Positions 37,570-52,085 of a stretch of 64,000 bases of DNA are shown piece by piece. The notes below the pieces were generated by a model. It worked only from the letters and a program-made list of their open reading frames with translations, had not been told where the DNA came from and did not search any database. The translations under genes and the position numbers were made by a program. Source of the DNA: Nymphaea colorata (Eukaryota > Streptophyta > Magnoliopsida > Nymphaeales > Nymphaeaceae); the NCBI RefSeq assembly GCF_008831285.2, contig NC_045140.1, positions 21,450,370 through 21,514,369 of the forward strand. The letters run 5' to 3'. Every line of letters starts with the position of its first letter. Positions within the stretch are counted from its first letter, which is position 1.

Positions 37570-40500
37570 GTAATTAATGACCGATATTCACAGAAAAACT
37601 GATTTTGACTCATTTAAGAAGAGAAGAGATCTGAGATCCATCAAATGGTAACCGTACCCGACCCGGGGCTACAAGTGGTTCTGATGGGGTTTGGACACCT
37701 TGTCAGGTCCAACCCGCAGAGAAAAAAAATGTGGGAATTATGATTGTTGATCTACCCAGATTCTTTGGTTGATGGCTTTTTTCTGGTGGCGGAATCCTAG
37801 TCGCCACACCTTCTACACAACAAAAATGACCTCATGGCTTACCTAAAAACTTAGGTTGGATCCGGGTCAGAACCTGGATCCATTTACTTAGGCACAATGT
37901 CTTTTCAAACAAAAAGATTAGGGCCTGCCCCTTGTCAGGGCGGAACCCTCAATAAAGGTCCAAACCCTCCAACTGGGTCCAGAATCCTCAGATTTGGATT
38001 AGAATTGCCCCTTATGTGAACAAATGGGTTTGGTTCGGATTGGTTACACATTCCCATGTTTAGCCTCGCAGGCTCCATTCTGTTAAAACAAGGCTTGGAT
38101 TTGGATTAAAAACCGGACGGGCGAGCTTAATTTGGATATCACTCGACGCTCGAACTTGGGGATCACGTTTTCAAAAGCAAAGCTCGATCCAAAGACGACT
38201 TGAGCACTCAAAACAAGAACATCCAGATCTGATTAGGTACAGGATTTGACCCTAATCACCTCGTTTTCCTGCTTCTTGGATCTACTTTATCAGATCCGAT
38301 TTGTTTTCAGTCTGATATAATTAAACCCTCCTGGATTTGACAAACCATGTCTATTTCCTTTCGTCTCCTACTAAAAAAGAAAAAAGATTTAGTGTCGCGT
38401 GGCTTTTGTTTGTCATGTCTTGTGAAATATATGAAGCCGATCATATAGAATCGAGAAATATTGTGCATTGATGACTAGGATAATGATGGAAGCGAGAAAA
38501 ATTTTATTCACTAGGAAAAAGTCAAGTTACGGTCAAGCTGAAGGTTCTCCTGTCCCCACTTTGTAGATATGCCCAAATAATTTCGAATCGGATCGGACAA
38601 ATTTGTAAATTTCTCTGTTCCGGATTGGACGGAAAAAATCCTCTTGGGCCTAACACTACCTAATATATCGAGTGGCCGTGATTGGATAGAGCTCAAGATG
38701 TTTGGAGATCCTGCACAGTCAGTGGCATTATAAATGAGTTTCGGCCTCGAAGAATAGGGCGGACAAGATCAGATGAATAATGGGGTCCGAAGCGAAACAT
38801 GTATAATAAATTGCTCGCTGCCACTTGCTCGATTCGGGCATCAATGTGGGGGCCAAGATGCATGAATTTTCAAGTTGACATGTCTCCCTTCATTGAATAT
38901 TCTTTAACTTGAGCTATCTTGTTAGATTAGAGTTTCTCCTACTATAATTATAATTATGAAGTTGAGTGACCATTCAGCAAACAAGGAATGATTTTGAAAT
39001 AAAACCCATGCATCCAACACTATTGATACAAATTGAGGTCTTGGATCCAATCCAATCTGTCGACGACCCTACGTGGGAGGGAAATCTGGCACATGAAAAC
39101 AAATAACCGAGTCCACCATCCATCTGTTTTTTTTTTTTTATTATTATTTTGTAATGAAAAATGTGTTCTCCTGTGTTGAGATAGATATCGAATATTTATA
39201 CAACACATTATGTATAATTTTCAAAAGTAATAAAGTGCATATATTCAGGTTTAGCATCTTTTGTGATCGTACACATTTTCAATGTCCGTCGAAAAGGAAA
39301 GGCGGTTGGCATGAGGGACGGGAACAGCCTCTGGGCTTCCAGGTTATCTATTTTGTTAGATTTTATCCAATTCCTTGTTTTATAAGGCTAAGGGGCGTAG
39401 TATTGCTGGTTGAATTGAGAGGTTGGTGAAAATTTGATGCTCAGTTTGAATCTTGCGAGCACTGTTCGTTTAAACAACAAAAATGCAATATTGTAGTTGA
39501 TGAATGTACCACTTGTTTATTCATATCTTAAAATAGTTCTAAAACCTGAGAGTGGGTGGGGTGGAGGGAGAGAGCTTCAACTCTTGTTTAAATTAAAAAG
39601 ATCATAAAGTGCGTTTCCGAACACCAACATTTAATTTTGCTTGCTTGTTTGACCGCACCCAGCATGAGATTCGTTTTCCTTTGCACCTAAGAGATGGCTT
39701 GGCATGCGTGCAAACATCAGCCGTCTAGGTCTAAACCCGTACAAGTGCATTATTTTTCAATAGATGTATATATTTTTAAATCCATAGGGACCTACGGATA
39801 TGAATGGGCCAAGCCTTGTCTCTGCGCCGAATCTTGGTGGGTGGTTCAGCAGTAGGGACAAAGGAACGTGCACCATTAATACTACATCTTCATGATGATT
39901 TGGCTATGTTTTTCAATTTCTCACATCCCATCATCCTCCACAAAAACCGTAGAGATCCAAACCCATTCGTACCAGGATTTGGTCTTGGCCTGACTCCAAG
40001 TATATTTAGCTATCCGAATCCCACTTCCACTGGATATACATCGACTTATCACTGACATTACGCTTTGGGTTGGGAGCAAAGCTCTTTCTTTCCCCTTCTT
40101 TCTATCTTTAGTCGTGTAGGTGAATATATGGTTACTTCTTACAACTCGAAAGTAGTGTGTGGCATTGTTTATAGAAAAGTAACTCTTACGAGAATCAAAC
40201 TGATGATGACCAAACTTTATCGGCTCATTAGCCATATTTCCAACCAATACATGAGTTCGTCGTGAACAAAGTGCGACAGCGAACATTCAGCCATGTCATA
40301 ATGGTGCTGGCGCTGGCTAACAACTTGATGATGCATACGCTCACGCACCACACCACAAATGTGCATTAAACATGTAAAACCTGACGAGGACAACTATGAA
40401 AGCATAAAAAGAATTAAGAAATGCGGGGAAGCACAGCATCTCCAATCTTGATTCTATATGATTTAAAAATATATATATATACATATATTTCTGTGTGATT

Positions 40501-41474
40501 TTAAAAAAATAAGGAGCACGCTTTCCATATGAAGCATGGAATAAAGGCATAGGCATGAAATCAACTTCCGGTAAGGCACGGTAAGTTGAATGATGAATTG
40601 TTGTCATTGCCAACGCTGATGTAGCTCAATACTCCGATGATAAGAACGGGGGAGGGACCATCGGGCCTCTTCTCTTTTCAAGTTGTTGTTAACCTTTCAC
40701 TCACCTGAAAAGCCAAGTTCAGTCTCGAAGCATCTCCCTGTCAATGTTGGTATGACAATTACCATATTAGTCAAGTACAAGGCGGTGCTTTGATACCCAC
40801 GTGATAGATAATCTTATAATATAACTTGCCAATGCAAAAGCTCATTATTGTCAATTTTTCCTTGCGGGTAAATATTTTTCGCATATATTAGGCCAACTAG
40901 GAATATAAATCTCCCCATAACCTTAGATGGTAGATATGCAATGGGAAGGCATTGTTCTAACACACTCTACCTTACTGATCATATAGATCTCCAAGAAAAA
41001 AAAAAGAAACTAATATTAATTGTTTAACCTTTCCATTTCAAGCACCCGCTTTTCTGCCACAATCTTAGAAATAAGCTTGTCATTTAATGTCTTTGTATAT
41101 ATCTGCTCAGCTTTTGTGGGCAGAACACCAACGAATGGCCTCAGTTGAAGCACGTAACTTTGAAACGTATGAAAAATTCTTCTTTTCTATGCAGTCATTT
41201 CATGTGAAACTCTGTGCATTTCTACATTGTCCTTTTGATTTGGGAAACGTATGTCTTCCACTGTCATTTGTTTAAAAGAGAAAAAAGTGGTACTTTTATT
41301 TTTCTCCACCTAATTGAGCTTGTCACCTAAATTGGAGGAAATTACAAAGCAACTTCCCGTTTCACAGTTTATCAGCAAAGATTAGGTGAAGAGTTTCAGA
41401 AATTGTAGGGTCCATGTCCCTTGAAAAAATCGTGTCTCATCTGTGGTCCGGAAACAAGTTAGCATGATACAGAG

Positions 41475-41476
<2 letters not shown>

Positions 41477-41504
<28 letters not shown>
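41477..41504. repeat. (CT)n microsatellite
   Basis: About 14 CT units in intergenic DNA. Confidence 0.92.
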
Positions 41505-41505
<1 letters not shown>

Positions 41506-41879
41506 GCCGACAAAATGGGAATCCATTAAAAAGGATAAGAGAGAGCTTTATCGTTTTGCATAATGACAAGATGTCCTACCGCCTCTTTATTTGCTGAATC
41601 CCAACATGAAAAGCGTAGAGATGATTGCTTGGGCTTATACCAAGATGTGGAATCTAGCCACTGTCCCACAATAGCAGCTGCTAAATCGATTTCAACAAGT
41701 CTTCCAGTAGCAAAATGAAGTCCGCTGCCTCCGTCGGTTACGGAATTAAGTTGGAACCAAGTTCACACTCAATCGCAGGGATGCAGCTTGGACCAATAAA
41801 TGTTCATTCCTATAATTACATAGTAAAGGAAACTTTCTAGCTAATTTCCAAGCAAGAAAGTGATCGGCCCCTTGCATTG

Positions 41880-42350
41880 CCATGCCTAGAACTTCGCCTG
41901 CGCCCCGCCGCCGGCCAGTCTTCCGGTGTTTGGTTTCGCCGGAAGAACATTTTCGAAAGCAGTCTCACAAAGTCCGTCTTGCTCTGACCGGTGATGGCGG
42001 TGGTCGCCACGTTTTAAATGACCGGGGAGCAGGTGTCAGTGGAGAGTACTTCCCAGACACCAATGGCTGCTCGTACAACCACTGTTAATTCACAGAACCG
42101 GCTGCAGGGAAGGAAAAGCGTACCCTGCGGAAAGTTCCTGGCTCCAAATGCCGGGCACGTGGCATGATTGTCTTGATGGCTCTGCGTGCTTCATTCGACC
42201 CCCGGATCAGCTGAATACGTTGCCCTGGGAAGCCACTGCCAGGCTCGATTTTTCCCCACCTCTGTTGCTTCGTGCCATTTCCCGACTCCTTACCGCAATC
42301 GTTAGAAAGGGTTGATGTTTGTGACTGCCAACAGTGGGTTATCAATAGGA
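41880..42350. other. GC-richer island, possible gene remnant
   Basis: Compared with its AT-rich flanks this 470-base block is visibly GC-richer and open on both strands. One + strand frame (41882-42088) gives 68 aa and a - strand frame (42085-42345) gives 86 aa. I recognise no family, and no splice sites tie either frame into a gene. It may be a decayed exon or part of a mobile element. Confidence 0.35.
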
Positions 42351-45114
42351 ATGTAGAACGACCAAGCAGAGCACCAGCTCCAGTCAGCGCTTTACGACAT
42401 GAGTTCGAGCTCGATTTGGTAAGAGTACGAGCTCGAGCTCCACTACTTTAAGCCTGTCTTGTCTGATTCATAAATATTTTTTTTCCCTTAAATGTAAAAG
42501 AAAACAGTAAAAGATGGTGTCAAAATATACCGAAACTTACTAACATATCCTCGAAAATTAACAAATATAAAAGATAGATCCAGAGTCGAGTTGGTATAAA
42601 TGCGACTCGTAATACATTCCTAATCGAATCAGAAAGGAAAGTAGGGGAATTGCATGGAAGGAAAGGAACTTGGCAAATGCACTACAATTTGTCGCTTCAG
42701 TGCAATCATTCACGGTATGGGCTTATAGGTAAGCCCAATATACTGGGACAATCTTCAGAGTGGCACAGGCGCCTTGGCATCTTTCTCATGGTCACGTGCC
42801 CCACTTGCCCATAAAAATGTTTATTAAGAAGTTTGGGGTATTTTTCAGCTCAGTGTAATCGGACCATAAATATATGCAAATAAATATGATTGGAATCACA
42901 TATAGCATATGACTGATAGGAGATATTGCTGCCAATTTACGTTCCCACAAGCTGCAAGTCCTATCCACTTTCGTACTAACCGGATGTGTAGTGAGTCTGA
43001 CTACTTGGATCCATATTAGAATCGAATCACTTGAATCACTTTGCTCAAAACATGACTGGCCAAAACAAAAATCTTCAGATAATCTTTAAAATTGGGAGAA
43101 AGTCTAACCAATTGCTATTTTTCAACATAAGAAAACGCTAAAAGGAGTAATTAACCCCGTGCGATCACTTGACTCAATATCTAACTTTCTAAGCCTAATT
43201 GATAATTAACCTTCGCTGCGGCCGTCTCCAGACTCTCCACCGTCTTAAACTGCCTCCACAAAGCTCAGATTCGTGGCTGAAGAAGCCACAAATATATTAA
43301 ACCTATAAATGGAGTCAGAAACGAACATAAATAAACAGCGTTGCAGTTCGTCAATCAAGTTCCCGTTGCCATTGTCCCAAAGCACCTTGGTGCATGACCA
43401 ACAAGCGATTAAGGTACGTATAAGGTCCATACCACACCCACGAACCTAAACACAAGAAAAACTGATCCACTACATTCTAATCTCACGTTCAAGCCTCTGG
43501 AAACAAACCGCACAAGTGTCATGTATAAAAATTTTAAAAGATAAATATTTCAGCGCATAACAAAATTTAAAAACTTCAATAAACCATCCTCATAAACACT
43601 TTCTGGCTCCGCCCCTGAAACAAACCAAAGGCATTTTAATACACTGAGACACTATAACCCAGAAAATACGTTCAGAAAAGTTTGAAACCTAACATCGTGA
43701 ACTCACGTAGGCGAGCCATGATGCCCCATTAAATAGCCACGTGAGGCAGGCACCAACTTTCTGAGATAGATGCAAACACGAGCTATATATATATATTGGC
43801 CTTTCACAGTTGAAACATTAACATGTCAAGACACCTACAAAATTCCCCAACGCGGGATAATTGAACATGTTTTTGAAAGTCCTTTATCTCGCTTTGGCTT
43901 CGAATCAAGAGAACAAGGATCGAGACAGCCCAATTTCCACCTGTCAAACCGGTCCAAGCTGGATCATTTGGATCACCAACCCACCAATTTGCGTGTTCCT
44001 GCTAGGATTTGACGAGATCACGCGTTGTAGGCTAACCTACCAAACAATAGCACATATTCACTCCTGACAATTTTTTGTTAAACGCAGTTTGGAAGTGCCA
44101 GGAAACGGAAAACATATAGAGATGAAAGCTTTGAAACATTGCAGCGTCCCTCCTAATCAACCAACCAAAGGCATGTGGCTGCTTTCTAAATATACTTCAC
44201 GACCTGAAAAACGCAATGAACTGGATAATATTTCAAGTTTAGGATGGTCATGAGAAAATTTTGTCATCTCCGTTGTGCTGAATTCCTTAATGAAATATAG
44301 GGAAAATTTTCTTCTTACAATTCTCCTTTTGCTAGGTGCTGAATCAGACTGCCAGACCAAACATGGTACTCTAGGCTGGCGAGGATCACTGGCAACAACT
44401 CCACATTCAATGGTCTGAGCAAAGGTCAACCTGCAATCTGTTAATATTTCCAAAATGTTCTATTCAAAGAGGTCTGGTGCCTGGCTATCTGAAGTCACTG
44501 TTGGAAGCCTTAAACTAAAAGGGGAAATATGATTTTCGTGTATTGCAAAACATCAATTTCAAATCTACTGTGTTGCAAACACAAGCTTTTTTGGAGTTTA
44601 TTCTATTTTCCCAATAGTTTATCCTATGCAACAACAAAAAAAAAGAGCATGACGATCATTTCCACTCACCGATTGGACTCTAGTTATAATTTTGACAATG
44701 GAGCTTCATTATCAACACCTGTACCACTAATGCTCCTAAACGCTGAAAGGCATTGTGCACTACAACGCACTTTCCACTTCCTAGAACACCCTGTTCTTAA
44801 CAGCGCATAAAAAGAATCGGAATAGAAGTTAAAAGGCCAGAAGCAAGAAAAGGGTGAGAAAAAGGAGGGAAGCAGAGACAATGATTTGTGTTCAAGCTTT
44901 AAACTTGATCTTGCAATCATGGAGGAGAAAAACGTGCAGTTTAATGATTTCATTTTCTTCCCATTTTTGACAAGATAAGCCTGCCCATTGATCCTGAAGA
45001 AAAAAAAGAGGATAGGCAGGAAGAAGAGCAGTACAAACAACTCTATCACGATCCCAAAGGATAAAACTTACCAAAATTTTGGCCTCTGCTGATGACCAGA
45101 TTCTGTGGAGCTTA

Positions 45115-48100
45115 TCACTGCTCTGCTTTGACAAAATGGGCAGACAGTAGCTTTGTAACAGTGAAGCCAGTGAAAGAGTCAACCTCGAAGAGTTCCTTCA
45201 ACTTCTCATCACAGATGATTTGCCTCTTGTCAGCAGGATCCTTTCAAAAGAGGCACTCTCAGAAAAAGAAGCAGATACCAAGCAATAGAGGCAAGCAAGC
45301 AGTAATGGACAATAGAATCATAAAGTGCCCAAAACATTCACAAGCTCGACTTACTTTAGCTAGCAACCATTTCAGGTTCTAAGTAAATGTGCATACACTG
45401 CCCAGGAATTGAATCACGTAACGGAATCCGCGAAAATTTAGGTTTAATAAAATTGATCTACCATTGCAGAAACATGCTCTAAGCAAACCAAGAATAATGG
45501 ATGAGCCTATAGCAAGTTACACATACTAATTGATTAATATATTGCACACACAATATCATTACATACCAAACTACGTTCATGGCTATTGGAGATTGCGACA
45601 GAAGGGAGGAGGGAAAAAAAAATCCACAGGTACATCCATAGAATATTTCAATCCCCTGACAACCTTCACTCGGCCTAAAGGCTCTCCTTCCAGTAACTCA
45701 TCAGTCATAATCTACATGAGAAGCTAATGGTCCAACCTAAATCATTTCATGGACTAATGTTGCTTCTATAGCAATATACAGTCAAAAACACCTTTTTATG
45801 ACAACTAAGACAATGTTTATATTTTTCACTGAACTTCATGAGATTCCAGTTTGTGCATCATCGCCTTACAATTTCATAAAGCAAAAATAACAAAATCCAA
45901 CCAGAATATTTAATTGTATATTAGCATGGTTCCTTTTCAAATATATAATACTTGCTATTATCCATTTCGCACATCTCAACATTTATATAGTGTCAACTCA
46001 TAGATAGAACTCCAGATCTCTGCAATGTTAAAGAATCTGCAGATACTATCTCCAACAAAATTTGATACATCATGTTGCTTGTTCTACCAACTCACCTACA
46101 AAAGGTGGTCTTTGTAGGATCCATCTTGATGCCACAATGAGACCCATCGGACACATGCATGCCATCATGCATTTCTCAATGCATGTCCCAAAAACCCCCT
46201 ACTACCACTATCTTTTCCACCTTAGGTCTACACCATACCTTAGCATTGTAATTCACTTTTACCAGTAGACAAGTTTTGGTCAATGATTTTAGACTATGTC
46301 AAACGAGTACATGACTACATGTGTTTGGCCCACGTACCCATACCGGTATGGCAGTACGCCGATTCGGGTACAGCGATATGCGTTGGTACAGTTTGGATCA
46401 GTTCTAGGTTGGAACCGATACAAACCACTTTAAATAAACCCATTTTGCCCACGCCTCTCCCTCCTTACCTTCATATTACATCATATCTCCGGGTGATCGA
46501 TACAGTGAAGAGCTTCGCTGGCCGGCCGCGACCTGCGACTGGCGACGGACGTCGGCAACAAGATGAGTTTTTTCTTTTTTTCATTCCCTTCTTAAGGATC
46601 TTTAGATTTTCCTCCTTTTGTTTTTGTTCCCCTATTTTTCGTGTTTCTTCTGTCATTGTTAGAGTTGGATAAATCTTTGTCCAGATTTATGGCTTGTTCC
46701 ACAAGTGAACGTGTTCTACTACACCTACAAGTTCATCTGTTTGCCGTGCTCTCTGATTTGAAATACTCTCATGCCGTGTCATCTGTTTCTTATATTTTTA
46801 GTTATTACTTTTGCTGATTTCATTTATATAATTATGTTTGAACTGCCGTGTTTTTCTGGTTTCATTTATATTCACCAGTTTCACTGGTTTCATTTATATT
46901 GGCCGTGTTTTTCTTTTATGTTTATAACTCTATATGATTTTTTTGCCGGTTCCATTTAATTTGAAAGGCAACTGCCGTGCTGTGTTTTTCTGGCTTCATT
47001 TACATTCATCTGTTTTGCTGGTTTCACTTATATTTCCCCAGTTTCTCTTTTATATTATGTTACTTTTTTGCTGGTTTCATTTATATTGTCATGTTTTGTA
47101 GCAAGTACCAAGTGAATTTTGTGTACCCAAATTTTCTAAAATCGGTGTACCCATACCCACTTCGCCATACCCGTACCCGCACCTGTGGGACTTAGATTTT
47201 GGACCTTCAGTCAAACACCGAGTACCAAATACATCCTAGAAGAAGTAGAAACTACTACAAGTTTCTCATGTGCATATATAGCCATTTAATTTTTGGGCTG
47301 ATCTGACAAAATTTCAGCACCGAACAGGCCCATATAATAAAGTCGACAGTTACAAGATAGAACGTGAAAACACACAAAGTCGTACAACAAGCAAATTATC
47401 TTAATAAAGACTGATCAAACAACAAATATATCTTAAGAATCAACCAGTATGTGTAAGAAAAAAGGACTTGAAATATTAGTAGCAGCATCCACGAAAGTTC
47501 AGCCTTGACTGTTGACATATGATAGTTACTAAAACTAGACACGTAGGCATAAAAGTAAGAAGCACACATGTTCATAGTCTCTAATAACTCACACAGCGCA
47601 TAACATTAGCATGTATATAATAAAGCACATCACATCATTAGGAATATGCTAAAAACCATTTCTGGAAGGTTGATTAAAATTAAATTTCAAAAGAGAATCA
47701 GAACTTACCTGCAGTTCGTTTTCCTTTATATAAGCCCAAATTCTCTTGATCACCTCACCTCGTGATAATGCATCTTCACCAGTACCAATGAACTTCACAA
47801 GTGCATTGGAAAGGGGCAATGGTGCACTCAGATGCGTATTTCCCTTTCCAACTTCTCCTTTCTCTTTTTTCGGTCGCTTCGCTTTTGGTTTTAAATCATC
47901 TTTACCTAGTAAAGAAACCAAATAAATAACAAAAACAATGTTGGACATCTGACATATATACGCAACATCAGTACCAATACACATTTTTATGATGGCTTTC
48001 AGCTAAACTTTTGAATTTCATAAATCATAGGAAGGAAAATCACATCAAGGTCTCCAAATATCATGCACAATGTCATAGCATTGAGAAACATAACCAAACT

Positions 48101-51100
48101 AGGGACAGTTATGCCACATGAGATATTATTTACAATAATTGGCAAACAGAACATGCCGGTTGACACAATAACAAGAAATATGCATTAGCATGATAAGAAA
48201 GAAAATTCCAACAAGAGCTCCATTCACTTAAGGATTAAATTTAGGACCTTCAAGGTGAATGAACAATGACGTAAAGATTTTGAACTTAGTGTGTTATTGT
48301 CAGCATAACCACATGCAGACCTACCTACCCCAGCTTGTCAGTTCTCACACACACAAAACAATCAACCTACTTAAGTTTCAGACTTCATATATGATGATCT
48401 GAGAATCATTTTCACATCATAGAACTCAATACTTTTCTAAAAGAATTGTCATTCACCAACTATATCACATGGCTGTGCATGCATGTGCAGATATAAAGGG
48501 TAAAACATGGAAACTATTAAGATGGGCATAAATTATGTTTATGTTTAGCTATCAACTTATGAGTATTATATCGATATCAATTTATTCATTTTGTTGATTT
48601 ACTCATGTTGTAATTTATTTACCTACTTAAAAAATTTTTCTTCATAGAAAGCAATTTTATATTCCTTTTTAAAAAAGCAAAAGGACAAAATAAGAAGCAG
48701 ATGCATCAGTTAACTTTCCTTTTCCTACTTCCTATGTTAATAAGGATCAAATGGTGTACCAAAACTTCATTCTGCTCCTTCTATATAGATATACAAAAGG
48801 AAGTCCCAGGAAATAAGAGACTCCTTGAATTATTTACTTTAAGCAAAAGGCATAAGAAGCTGAACTGGAAGTTTCATATTAATAAAATTTTTGTTCTCCC
48901 AGAGCTTTTTTTTTCATAGTTATCTAAAGAAAGACAAGAATATAAAGATTGACCTTTTTCTTTGCCTTTCTCCATTTTCAAAGGCTTCTCGTTTGATTCC
49001 ACTTCACCATTATCTGTGAAAATGGGAGAGCATTAACAACCTTTTGAAATGCAGGTAATATCACAATATGATAAAAAAAAATTAACGAAAGACAGCATGT
49101 CTTGATCTTAGCCAGTAATATTATGATTTGAAATGCAAGCATGCTGTGATGTGGAGATCAATGCCAGGCTTTACCTATACGAAGTTAGAAATGGCAGGGC
49201 AAGGTGGTGTCCTTACTATTTATTTTTACAATAGCATTCTTCCCACCTATAATCTAAAAGAATGTATGTGCATCCATGCGTGTGAGTTGATTAGTGAATG
49301 TGAACATTTTTTCCTAGACAAGGATCTAATGCTGACTTTTCGTTCTCTTGCAAGATAGAATGACTACATGTTGAAAGCAAAAAGTGAAAAAAAAATGTAA
49401 TTGCTAGCACCAACAAATTGCTGCACAGGAAATTAACACAATATGGAAGAGATGGCAAATGCAATCCAGCATATGACACGATAGAGATGTCTTTTAAGCC
49501 CTTTAGATGGTAAGAGAAGACAAAAATATCATGCTGACCCACAAAAAAAGCCCATCAATGTCTGTTCTTGTAGGAGTGATGTGTTCCATTTGTACAAATC
49601 ATGAACATACCATGCACGACAAGATATAGAGCCACAAAGAAATTGGTCGACAGGCCGGGTGCAGGTGCCAGATAAAAAACGTTGAGTCCCACCCCAACCA
49701 CATGGTGCGACAGAACAGAACCATACATATAACTTTTCATTCCCAATGCAGGATCACCAAGATACTTCATTATTCAAATCGCATGAAGGTACACAAATTA
49801 AGTCTCTTGACATGCGACAACCCAAACCTAGAGAAATTGAGGTGCTTCAAAAGTTTCATGACTTAAATGAGGTTTTAATACACTTAGAAGTGTAGTTGTG
49901 AGATCATTTCCTTTCTGCTACATTTAATCAGACTCAATAAAGTGCAAGAGAATAATTATGGGAACCTCCAAGACAACACCTTGATGACTTCCGCAGTAAA
50001 AATATTTCACTAATAGAAAGATAAAAAAGGCATCCATATTTGCTTACATACAGCTAATAACAGTTGTAATGAAAGAAAAAAGAAGTCAAAGAAATATGCA
50101 AAAAACAACCAAAACCCAATAAATAATGGCAAAATCTTGACATCTAACAAACAGATTTTGAGAATGTAATATCAGATCAGCCATACTTCACAGAAAGTTG
50201 AATAAATTACCTCCTGGAGGCAGAGGATAGATGTGCTTTGACAAAACTTTGTTCATTTGGAACATATTGATAGAATCAGAATTAAAAACACTACGCAATA
50301 GTTTATCACATCTTATGTTTCGCCTGTTTTCTGGATCTTGCAAATCATGTTTACGAATATACACCCAGAGTTGTTGGACCACCTGAATGGAAAAAGAAAA
50401 AGAACAAAAGATTAAAAAAAGAGTTAACTTCTTATTTACTATCTATTATTCAGAAAATGCTTTGGGAATATTATTAGAACCTTTGTTCTTGGTAGCTTGG
50501 ATACACCAATAATTTTCTGCAGCTCTGGCGAAAGGCCACATAATTTGGTAAATCCACCACCTCCTCCCCTCTTCTTCTCTCTAAATAAATATGAAAAAAA
50601 ACAAAAGCACATAAAACTTCATTCCCTATCAAACAAACAGCATGTAAAAATGGCGACTTAGGTAATATAACTGCAAAAACATTATTCATTCACAATAATG
50701 AAAACTTAGAAAAATAAGGAAGGAACAAGCTTGACCAACCCATTTGATAAGTGTCTGCTGGATACTCTACCCCAGAATGGATCCAAATGCTTTTTAGTTT
50801 TCACACTCAAAAAAAAGAAGAACTGAGAAAAAGGAAAGTAAGAAGAGAAAAGATGATTCTCCATAACATGCCTTATTCAAGTACGTTGTAATCCAAATAT
50901 CTCAAACCAATCAACATTGAAGTCAATTGTTTATCAGTGATCCTCTACCAATTGCTGTGATCATAAGAATGCAAAGAAGTTAATCATTAAAATTCAAATA
51001 ACGCTAGCAAGAAAATGTTCTCACGTTACAGCCAAATACTCGACTCTGGACACTAGGAAATCATTTTAAAATTTAAACTAGTGATTGATAGAAAATGCTT

Positions 51101-52053
51101 AACAAGTTCTGATATTTCTTGGCACAGAAGAGACAGCCCTCAATAAATAGATCTTAGTAGTGACTTTCGAACTGAGAGTCTGATACAGAAAAAACAGTTG
51201 CAAAATGAAATGGTTCATTGGTAAAGCTAATTCCCAGACACATCACTTCTAACTACATATTCCTTAAATATAGTGTTCTTCGTTTAGAACTAAGCACATT
51301 TAATCGCATCACCCATTGTTATCCAACCCCTAATTTCCTTGTTGAGTTCCAACAAGACTGGTATCAGTAGCGATTTAGACGAACAAATTATATCCGAAGA
51401 TATCCAACCCTTACTTACCACCATATGCCAGTGCCGATGCATATTCTTCCCTATCAGCAAAAGCAAAGAGTAATGATACTACGAATGCAGAATGCAACGA
51501 TTGATCAATCATAGGAACGAATATTATCTTAACTATAAGAGGACCAGTAAGAGGGGGGCGAGAAAGATTCATCCAGGGAATGCCTGCCTAAGGAAACTAA
51601 AACGAATCATTAAATGCAACCACATCAAACACGGTTCCAAGTTCACCGCTCGTTTCTTCCGAGAGGCTTCATTCGCTTGGTTTCTAAACCGTCGCATTCT
51701 CTATTGGTTGATTGCGCTGCCAGAGCAGCGCATACCTCGGAACAGGCACAGGGTGCAAGGTGAAAGGCCGACGTCCGTAAACACGTCCATTGTTCCAAGC
51801 GTGCAGAAAATGCAAAATCTGAACTCTATGAGCAGCGGAGTAAGAATAAAAAGGAAGGGCAGATGAAACCCTGTTAACCTACGCGAAAACTTTAGATCGA
51901 AACTATACCTATTATTGAACAAAACCAACAACAACCAATTCAGAACTACGGAAACAAATTTGAGATGAACAAGACCAGAAGCACAAAAAGGGGAACAATA
52001 GCGACACTTACGGTCTTTTGCGACTCCCGCCCGCGCCCTCATCATCGCCTTCA

Positions 52054-52085
<32 letters not shown>

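Larger units (their letters stand above)
34960..45114. other. spacer between the HHO and SWIB genes
   Basis: About 10 kb. 35.0-35.9 kb is GC-richer, with long overlapping open frames on both strands but no protein family. A pentanucleotide run lies at 35562-35585 and poly(A) at 37546-37569. 37.65-38.35 kb holds degenerate GGATCC/GGATTTGGATT phrases. A (CT)n run lies at 41477-41504, and an unexplained GC-richer island at 41880-42350. The right-hand kilobase should include the 3'UTR of the SWIB gene. Confidence 0.5.
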
